A stretch of 64,000 nucleotides of DNA, taken from contig JAJPHE010000142.1 of assembly GCA_021325435.1 (NCBI GenBank), positions 32,084-96,083 of the forward strand, written 5' to 3'. The position numbers and the translations under genes were made by a program. Under the pieces are notes generated by a model. That model saw nothing but the letters and a program-made list of their open reading frames with translations. It searched no databases and had not been told where the DNA came from. Position 1 is the first letter of the stretch. Each line of letters begins with the position of its first letter. This DNA is from Actinomycetota bacterium. GTDB lineage: Bacteria; Actinomycetota; Acidimicrobiia; Acidimicrobiales; JAJPHE01. Shown here piece after piece: positions 1 to 6,671 of this stretch.

Positions 1-662
1 CAACCGTCGTGGTCTGCGGCCGGTCGGCCCCCGACTCCCTACCGGACGGGGTCGCCGGCTTCATCGCCTGCGACGTGCGCGATGCCGAGGCGGTGGCAGC
101 GATGGTGGGGGAGGTCGTGGGCCGCCACCGACGCGTCGACGTGGCCGTCAACAACGCCGGGGGCTCGCCTCCGGTGGAGGCGGCGACCGCCTCCCCCCGG
201 TTCTCAGAGGCCATCATCCGGCTCAACCTCATGGGCGCCCTGCACGTGGCCACGGCGGCCAACCGCGTCATGCAGTCACAGCCTGAGGGCGGCACGGTCA
301 TCAACATCTGCAGCCTCAGCGCCCTGCGTCCTTCGCCGAACACCGCCGCCTACGGGGCAGCCAAGGCCGGGCTGTTGAGCCTCACCCAGTCCCTCGCCAT
401 GGAGTGGGCGCCCAAGGTCAGGGTGAACGCGGTGACGCCGGGCCCGGTGCGCACCGAGCAGTCGGCCCTCTTCTACGGCGACGAGGCCGGAATCGCTCGG
501 GTGGGGTCCACCATCCCGGCGGGACGACTGGCCGAACCCCGCGACGTCGGCGAGGCGTGTGTCCTGCTGTGCTCCCCGGCGGCGGCCTACATAACCGGCG
601 CCAACCTGCTGGTGCACGGAGGCGGCGAGCGGCCCCCCTACATCGACGCCGCCAACGGCTGA
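1..662 (+). CDS. SDR-family oxidoreductase, 5'-truncated
   Basis: The 3' part of a short-chain dehydrogenase/reductase. The open frame runs into the window edge (codon phase starts at base 3), so the first strand and the glycine-rich cofactor motif are missing. Visible are the structural motif VNNAGG and the catalytic segment with Ser in ICSLSA and the YGAAK (YxxxK) pair. The tail VTPGPVRTEQ followed by YITGANLLVHGGG is the usual SDR C-terminal region. Oxidoreduction of a hydroxy/keto group with NAD(P) is the family role; the substrate cannot be read. It lies on the plus strand upstream of a small zinc-ribbon gene and is not obviously part of the ipdC-ipdF operon on the opposite strand. A steroid substrate is possible from context only. 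Confidence 0.85.
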   Translation, partial: TVVVCGRSAPDSLPDGVAGFIACDVRDAEAVAAMVGEVVGRHRRVDVAVNNAGGSPPVEAATASPRFSEAIIRLNLMGALHVATAANRVMQSQPEGGTVINICSLSALRPSPNTAAYGAAKAGLLSLTQSLAMEWAPKVRVNAVTPGPVRTEQSALFYGDEAGIARVGSTIPAGRLAEPRDVGEACVLLCSPAAAYITGANLLVHGGGERPPYIDAANG

Positions 663-744
663 CGGGCTCGTTAATCGGCCCCTAACAGAGCCCGCATCGG
701 GCCATCACGTCGCCCCCCGACACTGATGTCGGAAGGGAGGCGAC

Positions 745-945
745 ATGAGCGTGGATGACATCACCCTCGAAGCACTGGTCGGCGCAGCCCTGGGCGACAC
801 CAGGCGACCGACCGGAACGTTCGTGTGCGAGGCGTGCGGGGCACCGACTGACGAGCGGGTGGGACGCGACCTCATCCGCCTGTGCGGACCGTGCCGACGG
901 CAGCGCCAGCAGATGACGGGACTGGCGTGCGCCGCTCGCCAGTAG
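745..945 (+). CDS. small zinc-ribbon protein (66 aa)
   Basis: An uncharacterised 66-residue protein. A good ribosome-binding site (GGAAGGGAGG) sits 5-6 bases before the ATG. The centre has CEACG and the C-terminal part has CGPC, a CxxC...CxxC arrangement expected to hold one zinc ion, followed by a short Arg/Gln-rich stretch (CRRQRQQ). I recognise no named family. It could be a nucleic-acid-binding or adaptor zinc ribbon; no function should be assigned. It ends six bases before the convergent stop of the TauE-like gene. Confidence 0.6.
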   Translation: MSVDDITLEALVGAALGDTRRPTGTFVCEACGAPTDERVGRDLIRLCGPCRRQRQQMTGLACAARQ

Positions 946-951
946 TCCCGG

Positions 952-1614
952 TCAAAGCAGCCTGAGGCCCCGCAGGATCGCCAGGGCCGACCCCCCGGCG
1001 GCGACGACGAGAACGGCGACCCGCACCGCCCGGGCGGGAACCCGGCGGGCGGCGACGACACCGACCGCGGTTCCGGCCGCCAGCGCCACCGGCAGGACCA
1101 CCGGGACGGTGGTGACTCCGAGCGACGGTATGCCGACCAGGTTGATGCCCAGGAAGAAGGCCTGGAGGGTGGGGCGGGCGACATCGGCCGGCCAGCCGGC
1201 CGTCAGCCCGTAGATGACGACGGGTGGGCCGCCGATGCCCGCCACCACGTTCATGGCGCCGCTGATACCGCCGGCGGTGACGGCCCCGGCCGGTCCGGGT
1301 GGCCGGTGCCGCCTCCAGCCCGTTGCCACCAGGAGGGTCGCCGCCAGGCAGACGGCCCCGGCCGCCACCGTCAATACCTGGCGGTCGGCGTGGCGGGCCA
1401 CCAAGCCGAAGGCGACGGATGCCACGACCGCCGGCGCCAGCAACCGGGCCACCTCGGACCAGCGGACCCGCCGGAGCCCGCCGACCAGAAGGACCAGGTT
1501 GAGGGCCGCCGACAGCACCAGGTTCCACTCGACCCCCCGGGGGGCGGCGGCCGCCGCCACCAGGAACGGGGCCGACACGAGGGAGAATCCGAAGCCGGTC
1601 ACCGCCTGGGCCAC
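952..1614 (-). CDS. TauE/SafE-family anion exporter
   Basis: A polytopic membrane protein of the TauE/SafE (sulfite/organosulfonate exporter) family. The N-terminal QAVTGFGFSLVSAPF and central GGPPVVIYGL segments are the paired family signatures, and the rest is alternating hydrophobic helices. With the GTG at 1614 it is 220 residues, short for the family (about 240-260). The frame stays open back to the stop of the upstream GNAT gene, but between 1615 and 1665 it has only CTG and no ATG, GTG or TTG. Either a non-canonical CTG is used or the first helix is trimmed. It is last in the minus-strand series ipdC, ipdF, GNAT, TauE. The substrate is unknown; in a CoA-rich pathway, export of sulfite or a small organic acid is conceivable but unsupported. 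Confidence 0.75.
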   Translation of the reverse strand: MAQAVTGFGFSLVSAPFLVAAAAAPRGVEWNLVLSAALNLVLLVGGLRRVRWSEVARLLAPAVVASVAFGLVARHADRQVLTVAAGAVCLAATLLVATGWRRHRPPGPAGAVTAGGISGAMNVVAGIGGPPVVIYGLTAGWPADVARPTLQAFFLGINLVGIPSLGVTTVPVVLPVALAAGTAVGVVAARRVPARAVRVAVLVVAAGGSALAILRGLRLL

Positions 1615-1665
1615 GGCGCCGATAGCTACGGCGGCGGCCGCCAGAGCCAGGTGGGGGCTCAGCGC

Positions 1666-2127
1666 TCAGTCCACCAACGTGATCGTCATGAACGTGTTGT
1701 GGGGGCTGGCCGAGTAGTCGCCGAACGGGCCACAGGGCCGGAAGCCCAGGCTCCGGTAGAGGGAGCGGGCGGCGGCGAAGTCGTCACTGGTGCCGGTCTC
1801 GAGGCTGAGCCGGCGGTAGCCCTCCTTCCTGGCGTGGCCGAGGACGTGGGCGGCCAGGGCCCGCCCGATGCCACGACGGCGGTGAGCCTGGCTGGTGTGC
1901 ATCGACTTCAGCTCGGCGTGGCCGGGGTCCAGCCGCTTGAGGGCGACCACCCCGAGGAGCTCGCCGCCGTCTCGGGCGCTGAAGAAGGTGACGTCCGGGC
2001 GCACCAACTGGTCGACGTCGAGGGCGAAGGAGTACTCCTCCGGCGTCACGGCTCGGGAGAACGCGAGGTGGGCGCCGAGCAGCTGGCGGACGTCGTCCGC
2101 CCGGGGATCGTCGACGCCGATGTCCAC
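1666..2127 (-). CDS. GNAT-family N-acetyltransferase
   Basis: A 153-residue acetyltransferase of the GNAT fold. The acetyl-CoA pyrophosphate-binding motif A is at about residues 82-91 (HRRRGIGRAL, matching Q/RxxGxG/A). It is preceded by a beta strand with HAELKSMHTS and followed by SLETGTSDDFAAARSLYRSL and GFRPCGPFGDY, a layout common to the small stand-alone GNATs. The GTG start at 2127 lies one base after the TAG of ipdF (TAGGGTG), so translation is probably coupled. The acceptor is unknown. In an ipdC-ipdF operon it might modify a pathway intermediate or protect a cellular amine, but nothing in the sequence decides this. Confidence 0.85.
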   Translation of the reverse strand: MDIGVDDPRADDVRQLLGAHLAFSRAVTPEEYSFALDVDQLVRPDVTFFSARDGGELLGVVALKRLDPGHAELKSMHTSQAHRRRGIGRALAAHVLGHARKEGYRRLSLETGTSDDFAAARSLYRSLGFRPCGPFGDYSASPHNTFMTITLVD

Positions 2128-2128
2128 C

Positions 2129-2890
2129 CTAGGGGTGCTGGCTCGACACGCTCACGACCTCGCCGGTCATGTAGGAGGAGTAGCCGCTGGCCAGGAAGAC
2201 GATGACGTTGGCCACTTCCCACACCTCGGCGGAGCGGCCAAAGACCTCCTCTGCCTCCAGGCGGGCCAGGTCGTCCTCGGAGATGACCTTCGACAGGAAG
2301 GGGTGCATGGCCAACGAGGGGGACACGGCGTTGACCCGCACTCCGAACGGGGCCGCCTCCACCGCCGCGCACCGGGTGAGGGCCATGACCCCGGCCTTGG
2401 CCGCGGCGTAGTGGGCCTGGCCGGCCTGGGCCCTCCAGCCCAGAACGGAGGCGTTGTTGACGATGACGCCGCCCCCCCGCTCCTGCATATGTACGAGGGC
2501 GGCCCGGGTGCAGCGGAACGTGCCGGTGAGGGTCACGTCGAGGACCTTGCCCCACTGCTCGTCGGTCATGTCCACCAGATTGACGGTGCCACCCAGACCA
2601 GCGTTGTTGACCACCACGTCGATGCCCCCGCCGAGGGCGTCGGCCGCCTCGGCGAAGAGTCTCCGCACCTGGGCCTCGTGGGTGACGTCACAGGCCACGC
2701 CGGGCATGCCCAGCGCTTCGGCCGCCTCGGCCAGCCTCCGCTCGTGGGCGTCGGACAGCACGACTCTCGCCCCCTCCTCCACGAAGCGCCTGGCGGTGGC
2801 AAATCCGATTCCCGTGCCGGCCGCCGCCGTCACCACCGCGGTCATGCCGGCGAGAAGGCCGTGGCCCTCGACGTAGGGCGCCCCGCTCAC
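2129..2890 (-). CDS. ipdF: IpdF-like short-chain dehydrogenase (steroid C/D ring)
   Basis: A 253-residue SDR. The cofactor motif TAAAGTGIG is at 21-29, NNAG at 95-98, and the catalytic residues are Ser148, Tyr161 and Lys165. The N-terminal GHGLL, the TGIGFATARR stretch, NNASVLGWRAQ...YAAAKAGVMALTR and the SSYMTGEVVSVSSQ end match, as I remember it, Mtb Rv3559c (IpdF). IpdF oxidises the 5-hydroxyl of the methyl-hexahydroindanone-carboxyl-CoA formed late in cholesterol ring C/D breakdown. The GTG start overlaps the ipdC stop by four bases (GTGA), and GNAT follows after one base. Pairing with ipdC makes the assignment much stronger than SDR similarity alone. No KstR-like site was seen upstream of the operon. 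Confidence 0.85.
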   Translation of the reverse strand: MSGAPYVEGHGLLAGMTAVVTAAAGTGIGFATARRFVEEGARVVLSDAHERRLAEAAEALGMPGVACDVTHEAQVRRLFAEAADALGGGIDVVVNNAGLGGTVNLVDMTDEQWGKVLDVTLTGTFRCTRAALVHMQERGGGVIVNNASVLGWRAQAGQAHYAAAKAGVMALTRCAAVEAAPFGVRVNAVSPSLAMHPFLSKVISEDDLARLEAEEVFGRSAEVWEVANVIVFLASGYSSYMTGEVVSVSSQHP

Positions 2891-3987
2891 ACCGGCTCCT
2901 TCGGAGCCACGTCGGCCAGCCGGGCCAGGGTCTCGAGGGCCTCGGCCACGACCCCTTCGATCACCTCGGCCACCGACGGCAACGAGTCGATGGCTCCGAC
3001 CACCTGGCCGGTGGGCAGAACCCCCGCCTCCGGGCGACCCTGCACCAGGGCGGCCCGGGTCAGCATGGGGGCGTTGGCCGCCATGGCGACCTGGCGCCAG
3101 CTGAGATCGCTGTGGCGGCGCATCGCCACACCTTCGCGGACCAGGGCGCCCACCGAGGTGTCGGTGAGGCGGCGCAACCGCCAGGCGTTGGCCGCCGAGC
3201 GCATGAAGGCCACCGGGCCCGAGCCTCGCTCCAAGCGGTCGACGAGGCTGGTGCGGATGACGCGCTGCGGGTATCCGTCCACCGCCGTGGTGACCACGGT
3301 GTCGGCCAGGCCGGCCTGGAGGTAGCGGGCCTTCACCGCGTCGGGCACCGTGCTCTCGCGGGTCAGCAGGAAGCGGGTGCCCATGGCGATGCCCTCCGCC
3401 CCCCACGCCAGGGCGGCGACCAGGCCCCGCCCGTCCTTGAACCCGCCGGCCCCGAGGACGGGGATGTCGACGGCGCCGGTCACGTCGGGCAAGAGGAGGC
3501 TGGTGGCGACGGGGCCGGTGTGCCCGCCGCCCTCGTGGCCCTGGGCGATCACGGCGTCCACCCCCCACGCCGCCACCTTCTCGGCATGGCGGCGCGCCGC
3601 CACCGTGGGCATGGTGAGCACCCCGCCGTCGCGCAGCGTCTTGACCAGCCGCTCGGTCGGCGCCTGGGCGAAGCTGGCCAGGGCGACCCGCTCGCGCACC
3701 AGCAGCTCGACGATGCGGGCGGCGTCGGCGTGGTCGGAGCGGATGTTGACCCCGAAGGGGCGATCGGTCCGATCCTTGACCTCGGCCACGGCCGACGTCA
3801 GGGCCTCATACGTCATGGTGGCGGAAGCCAGGATGCCCAGGCCTCCGGCGGCCGAGGTGGCGGCCACCAGCCGGGGACCGGCCACCCATCCCATCCCCGT
3901 CTGGACGATCGGATAGCGGACGCCGAACAAGGCGCAGGCCCGGGTGTGCAGCGGCCCCGAAGCCGACTCCGGGGATGGCGAGGTCAC
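2887..3987 (-). CDS. ipdC: IpdC-like flavin-dependent reductase (nitronate monooxygenase fold)
   Basis: A 366-residue FMN barrel of the 2-nitropropane dioxygenase/nitronate monooxygenase superfamily. Signatures are YPIVQTGMGWVAGPRLV near the N-terminus, QGHEGGGHTGPVAT (phosphate-binding and active-site loop), GAGGFKDGRGL and MGTRFL. The stretches STVPDAVKARYLQAGL and GVLPTGQVVG closely resemble remembered Mtb Rv3553 (IpdC), which acts with IpdF on the indanone-carboxyl-CoA before IpdAB opens the last ring. The GTG at 3987 is preferred: longer starts give low-complexity Arg-rich protein, and AGGGGGA-like bases precede it. Its stop overlaps the ipdF start. IpdA/IpdB and EchA20 are not in this window, so the ring-opening hydrolase must be elsewhere. 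Confidence 0.85.
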   Translation of the reverse strand: MTSPSPESASGPLHTRACALFGVRYPIVQTGMGWVAGPRLVAATSAAGGLGILASATMTYEALTSAVAEVKDRTDRPFGVNIRSDHADAARIVELLVRERVALASFAQAPTERLVKTLRDGGVLTMPTVAARRHAEKVAAWGVDAVIAQGHEGGGHTGPVATSLLLPDVTGAVDIPVLGAGGFKDGRGLVAALAWGAEGIAMGTRFLLTRESTVPDAVKARYLQAGLADTVVTTAVDGYPQRVIRTSLVDRLERGSGPVAFMRSAANAWRLRRLTDTSVGALVREGVAMRRHSDLSWRQVAMAANAPMLTRAALVQGRPEAGVLPTGQVVGAIDSLPSVAEVIEGVVAEALETLARLADVAPKEPV

Positions 3988-4124
3988 GACCAAAGTGTCC
4001 CCCAGGGCCGGGTGCGGCGGCCAACGAACGGCGCGCCGGGCGTACCGTTGAGCGGAATCCGGAAGCCCCGCTCGGGCGCCGACGGCGCCCGGGCGTCGCA
4101 GGATGGGAGCGGACAAGGAGGGCC

Positions 4125-4619
4125 ATGGACCCGAGCGACCTGGTCGAGATCCACGCCATCGAGCGGCTCAAGTACCGCTACCTGCGCTGCGTCGACCTCA
4201 AGCTGTGGGACGACATCGCCGGGTGCTTCACCGACGACGCCACCGCCAGCTACGGAGGGGGCACCGTCGAGCTGAAGGGCAGGGAGGCCATCGTCGAGTA
4301 CCTGCGCTCCTCGCTGGGGTCGACCGACTTCTTGACCAGCCACAAAGCCCACAACCCCGAGATCGATCTCACCGGCGCCCGCGAGGCTCGGGCCGTGTGG
4401 GCGCTCGACGACGTGGTGATCGCCAAGGCCTTCGACATCACCGTCAGGGGCGCCGCCTACTACGACGACCGCTACGTCAAGGTCGGGGACGACTGGTTGA
4501 TCTCCCACACCGGCTACCGCCGGGTCTACGAGGAGGTCCAACCCCGCTCCGGGGCGGGCGCCCCTTCGCTGACGGCGGACTGGTGGGACACCGACGGCCG
4601 CTCGAGCCTGAACGGCTGA
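4125..4619 (+). CDS. SnoaL-like (NTF2-fold) protein
   Basis: A 164-residue protein of the SnoaL/NTF2 alpha+beta cone fold. The N-terminal helix EIHAIERLKYRYLRCVD leads into DDIAGCFTDDATASYGGG and later YYDDRYVKVGDDWLISHTGYRR, the standard pattern of this superfamily. The fold includes ketosteroid isomerases, polyketide cyclases, dehydratases and non-enzymatic scaffolds. A strong ribosome-binding site (AAGGAGGG) sits just before ATG 4125. Its stop overlaps the next SDR start (TGATG), so the two are coupled. It is divergent from ipdC. A role as a steroid double-bond isomerase or hydratase is plausible from its neighbours but not shown; the Asp and His residues could not be matched to a defined catalytic set. 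Confidence 0.75.
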   Translation: MDPSDLVEIHAIERLKYRYLRCVDLKLWDDIAGCFTDDATASYGGGTVELKGREAIVEYLRSSLGSTDFLTSHKAHNPEIDLTGAREARAVWALDDVVIAKAFDITVRGAAYYDDRYVKVGDDWLISHTGYRRVYEEVQPRSGAGAPSLTADWWDTDGRSSLNG

Positions 4620-5410
4620 TGTCGATGCCCACTGACCAGTTCCGGGTGGACGGCCGGGCCGCCATCGTGACCGCCGCCAGCCGGGGCATCGGCGCCGAGT
4701 GCGCCGCCACCTTGGCGGCTGCCGGCGCCGACGTGCTCATCGCGGCGCGCGACGAGGACGCCCTCGCCTCGGTGGCGGAACGGGTCCAGGAGCACGGGCG
4801 CCGCGCCGTCACCGTGTCGGGTGACCTGACCGACCTGGACCACCTGGTGTCACTGGTGGACCGAGCCGTGTCTGCCTTCGGACGGCTCGACGTTGTCGTG
4901 AACAACCTCGGTGGAGCCCTGCCCCGGCCCTTCCTCGACACCAAGGCCCGGCACCTCGAGTCCGCCTTCCACATGAACGTGAGCACGGCCTTCGAGCTCA
5001 CCCGGGCGGCCACGCCCCACCTGCTCGAGTCCGGTCATGGTTCGGTGGTGAACATCACCTCGGCCATGGGTCGCCTGCGCGACCGGGGCTACAGCGTCTA
5101 CGCCACCGTCAAGGGCGCCCTGGCCCACCTCACCCGGCAGCTGGCCGCCGACCTCGCTCCCAGGGTGCGGGTCAACGCCGTCGCCCCCGGCTCGGTCGAG
5201 ACCGAAGCGCTCGGTTCGGTGCTCAACGACGAGATGCGGGCGACCATGATCTCGATGACGCCGATGCGCCGGCTGGGCCGGCCGGAGGACATCGCTCTGG
5301 CCGTGCTCTACCTGGCTTCCGATGCCTCGTCGTACATGACCGGCAAGGTGCTGGAGGTCGACGGAGGCATCGAGGCCCCCAACCTGCCCCTGGGGTTGCC
5401 GGACCTGTAG
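4619..5410 (+). CDS. SDR-family oxidoreductase
   Basis: A 263-residue classical SDR. The glycine motif TAASRGIG is at 18-25, NNLG replaces the usual NNAG at 95-98, Asn is at 120, and the catalytic triad is Ser148, Tyr161 and Lys165 (YATVK). The C-terminal SSYMTGKVLEVDGG is typical of the FabG-like group. ATG 4619 shares its A with the stop of the SnoaL-like gene, indicating a two-gene unit. It probably oxidises or reduces a hydroxy/keto steroid or hydroxyacyl-CoA intermediate with NAD(P); the exact step is not readable. It resembles the FabG/3-hydroxyacyl-CoA dehydrogenase group more than the ipdF subgroup. Confidence 0.85.
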   Translation: MSMPTDQFRVDGRAAIVTAASRGIGAECAATLAAAGADVLIAARDEDALASVAERVQEHGRRAVTVSGDLTDLDHLVSLVDRAVSAFGRLDVVVNNLGGALPRPFLDTKARHLESAFHMNVSTAFELTRAATPHLLESGHGSVVNITSAMGRLRDRGYSVYATVKGALAHLTRQLAADLAPRVRVNAVAPGSVETEALGSVLNDEMRATMISMTPMRRLGRPEDIALAVLYLASDASSYMTGKVLEVDGGIEAPNLPLGLPDL

Positions 5411-5445
5411 GCGGGGTGGACCCTCACGGGGGCCGGTGCTAGTTT

Positions 5446-5459
5446 CAGAACGCGTTCTA
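5446..5459. promoter_or_regulatory. KstR-like operator before the 5495 flavoprotein
   Basis: CAGAACGCGTTCTA contains the perfect 12-base palindrome AGAACGCGTTCT (5447-5458). It matches 13 of 14 positions in the shape TnnAACnnGTTnnA, with only the first T differing. It sits 35 bases before the ATG at 5495. Confidence 0.7.
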
Positions 5460-5494
5460 AAAGACGCCGAGGGACGAGAGCCAGGGGGCCGCCG

Positions 5495-6634
5495 ATGATG
5501 CGGAACGAGATCTGCGAGATGTTCGGAATCGAGTTCCCGATCTTCGCCTTCACCCACTGTCGCGACGTGGCCGCCGCCGTCAGCCGGGCCGGCGGGATGG
5601 GAGTTCTGGGGGCCCTCGCCTTCAGCCCCGAGCAGCTCGAGATCGAGCTGAAGTGGATCGACGAGCACGTGGACGGCCGCCCCTACGGCGTCGACGTGGT
5701 CATGCCGGTCAAGAGCGTCGACCGCGACGCCGGTCTCCACGACGAGAAGAACCTCTCCAAGCAGCTGCGCGACATGATCCCCAGCGAGCATTGGGACTAC
5801 GTCGAGAAGATCCTCTCCGACCACGGCGTCCCCCCGCTGCCGGAGGAGGAGTCCGACGGGAGCCCGCTCAGCGAGGGGGTGCTGGGCTGGACCGAGGCCA
5901 CCGGCTCGCCGCTGATCGACATCGCCCTCGCCCATCCCATCAGCCTGCTGGCCAGCGCCCTCGGGCCTCCGCCCAAGGAGGCGATCGACCGGGCCCACGC
6001 CCAGGGGGTGAAGGTGGCCGCCCTCATCGGCCGGGTCGAGCAGGCGGTTCGCGACGTCCAGCAGGGCGTCGACATCATCATCGCCCAGGGCTACGAGGCC
6101 GGGGGCCACACCGGCGAGGTGGCCAGCATGGTGCTGATCCCCGACGTGGTCGACGCGGTGGCGCCCGTGCCGGTCCTCGGAGCCGGTGGGATCGGCAGCG
6201 GCCGCCAGATGGCGGCGGCGATGGCCCTCGGCGCCCAGGGCGTCTGGACCGGTTCGATCTGGCTGACCACCAGCGAGTCGAACACCAGCGACATGGTGAT
6301 GGACAAGCTGATCGGAGCGACCTCGACCGACACCGTCCGCTCGCGGGCGCTCACCGGCAAGCCCGCCCGCCAGCTGCGTACGGCCTGGACCGAGGCCTGG
6401 GAGGCGCCCGAGTCGCCGGGCACCCTGCCCATGCCCCTGCAGTTCATCCTGAACTCGCAGGCCATGCGGCGGGTGGCCCGGGTGAACAACAAGGAGCTCA
6501 CCGGCATGCCGGTCGGTCAGATCGTGAGCCGCATGAACCGGGTGCGCACGTGCAAGGACGTCATCTTCGAGATGGTCGAGGAGTACATCGAGACGGTCAC
6601 CAACATGGGATCGGTGACGGCCGAGGTCTCCTGA
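5495..6634 (+). CDS. nitronate-monooxygenase-like FMN oxidoreductase
   Basis: A 379-residue FMN TIM-barrel protein of the nitronate monooxygenase/2-nitropropane dioxygenase superfamily, clearly distinct from the ipdC paralogue. It has the N-terminal GIEFPIFAFTHCRDVAAAVS, the loop IIAQGYEAGGHTGEVAS, GAGGIGSGRQMAAAMALGA and the Trp-containing TGSIWL. A long insertion at roughly 70-145 (DAGLHDEKNLSKQLRDMIPS and onward) is not found in short family members. A KstR-like palindrome lies directly upstream, so it is probably steroid-induced. Its reaction is unknown: family members oxidise nitronates or, like IpdC, act on CoA thioesters, and the latter fits better here. Two ATG codons in tandem (5495, 5498) are possible starts. 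Confidence 0.8.
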   Translation: MMRNEICEMFGIEFPIFAFTHCRDVAAAVSRAGGMGVLGALAFSPEQLEIELKWIDEHVDGRPYGVDVVMPVKSVDRDAGLHDEKNLSKQLRDMIPSEHWDYVEKILSDHGVPPLPEEESDGSPLSEGVLGWTEATGSPLIDIALAHPISLLASALGPPPKEAIDRAHAQGVKVAALIGRVEQAVRDVQQGVDIIIAQGYEAGGHTGEVASMVLIPDVVDAVAPVPVLGAGGIGSGRQMAAAMALGAQGVWTGSIWLTTSESNTSDMVMDKLIGATSTDTVRSRALTGKPARQLRTAWTEAWEAPESPGTLPMPLQFILNSQAMRRVARVNNKELTGMPVGQIVSRMNRVRTCKDVIFEMVEEYIETVTNMGSVTAEVS

Positions 6635-6671
6635 TCCCAGCCTCCCCCGGGCTCCAACTCGGGCGGCCCCG

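Noticed and set aside
2046..3568. Long antisense and alternate-frame open readings across most genes (for example 2129-3568 upstream of ipdF, 12194-14194, 20544-22910)
   Set aside because: High GC leaves few stops in shadow frames. These readings are Arg/Pro/Gly-rich, lack family motifs, and the real genes on the other frame or strand have clear domains and ribosome-binding sites.
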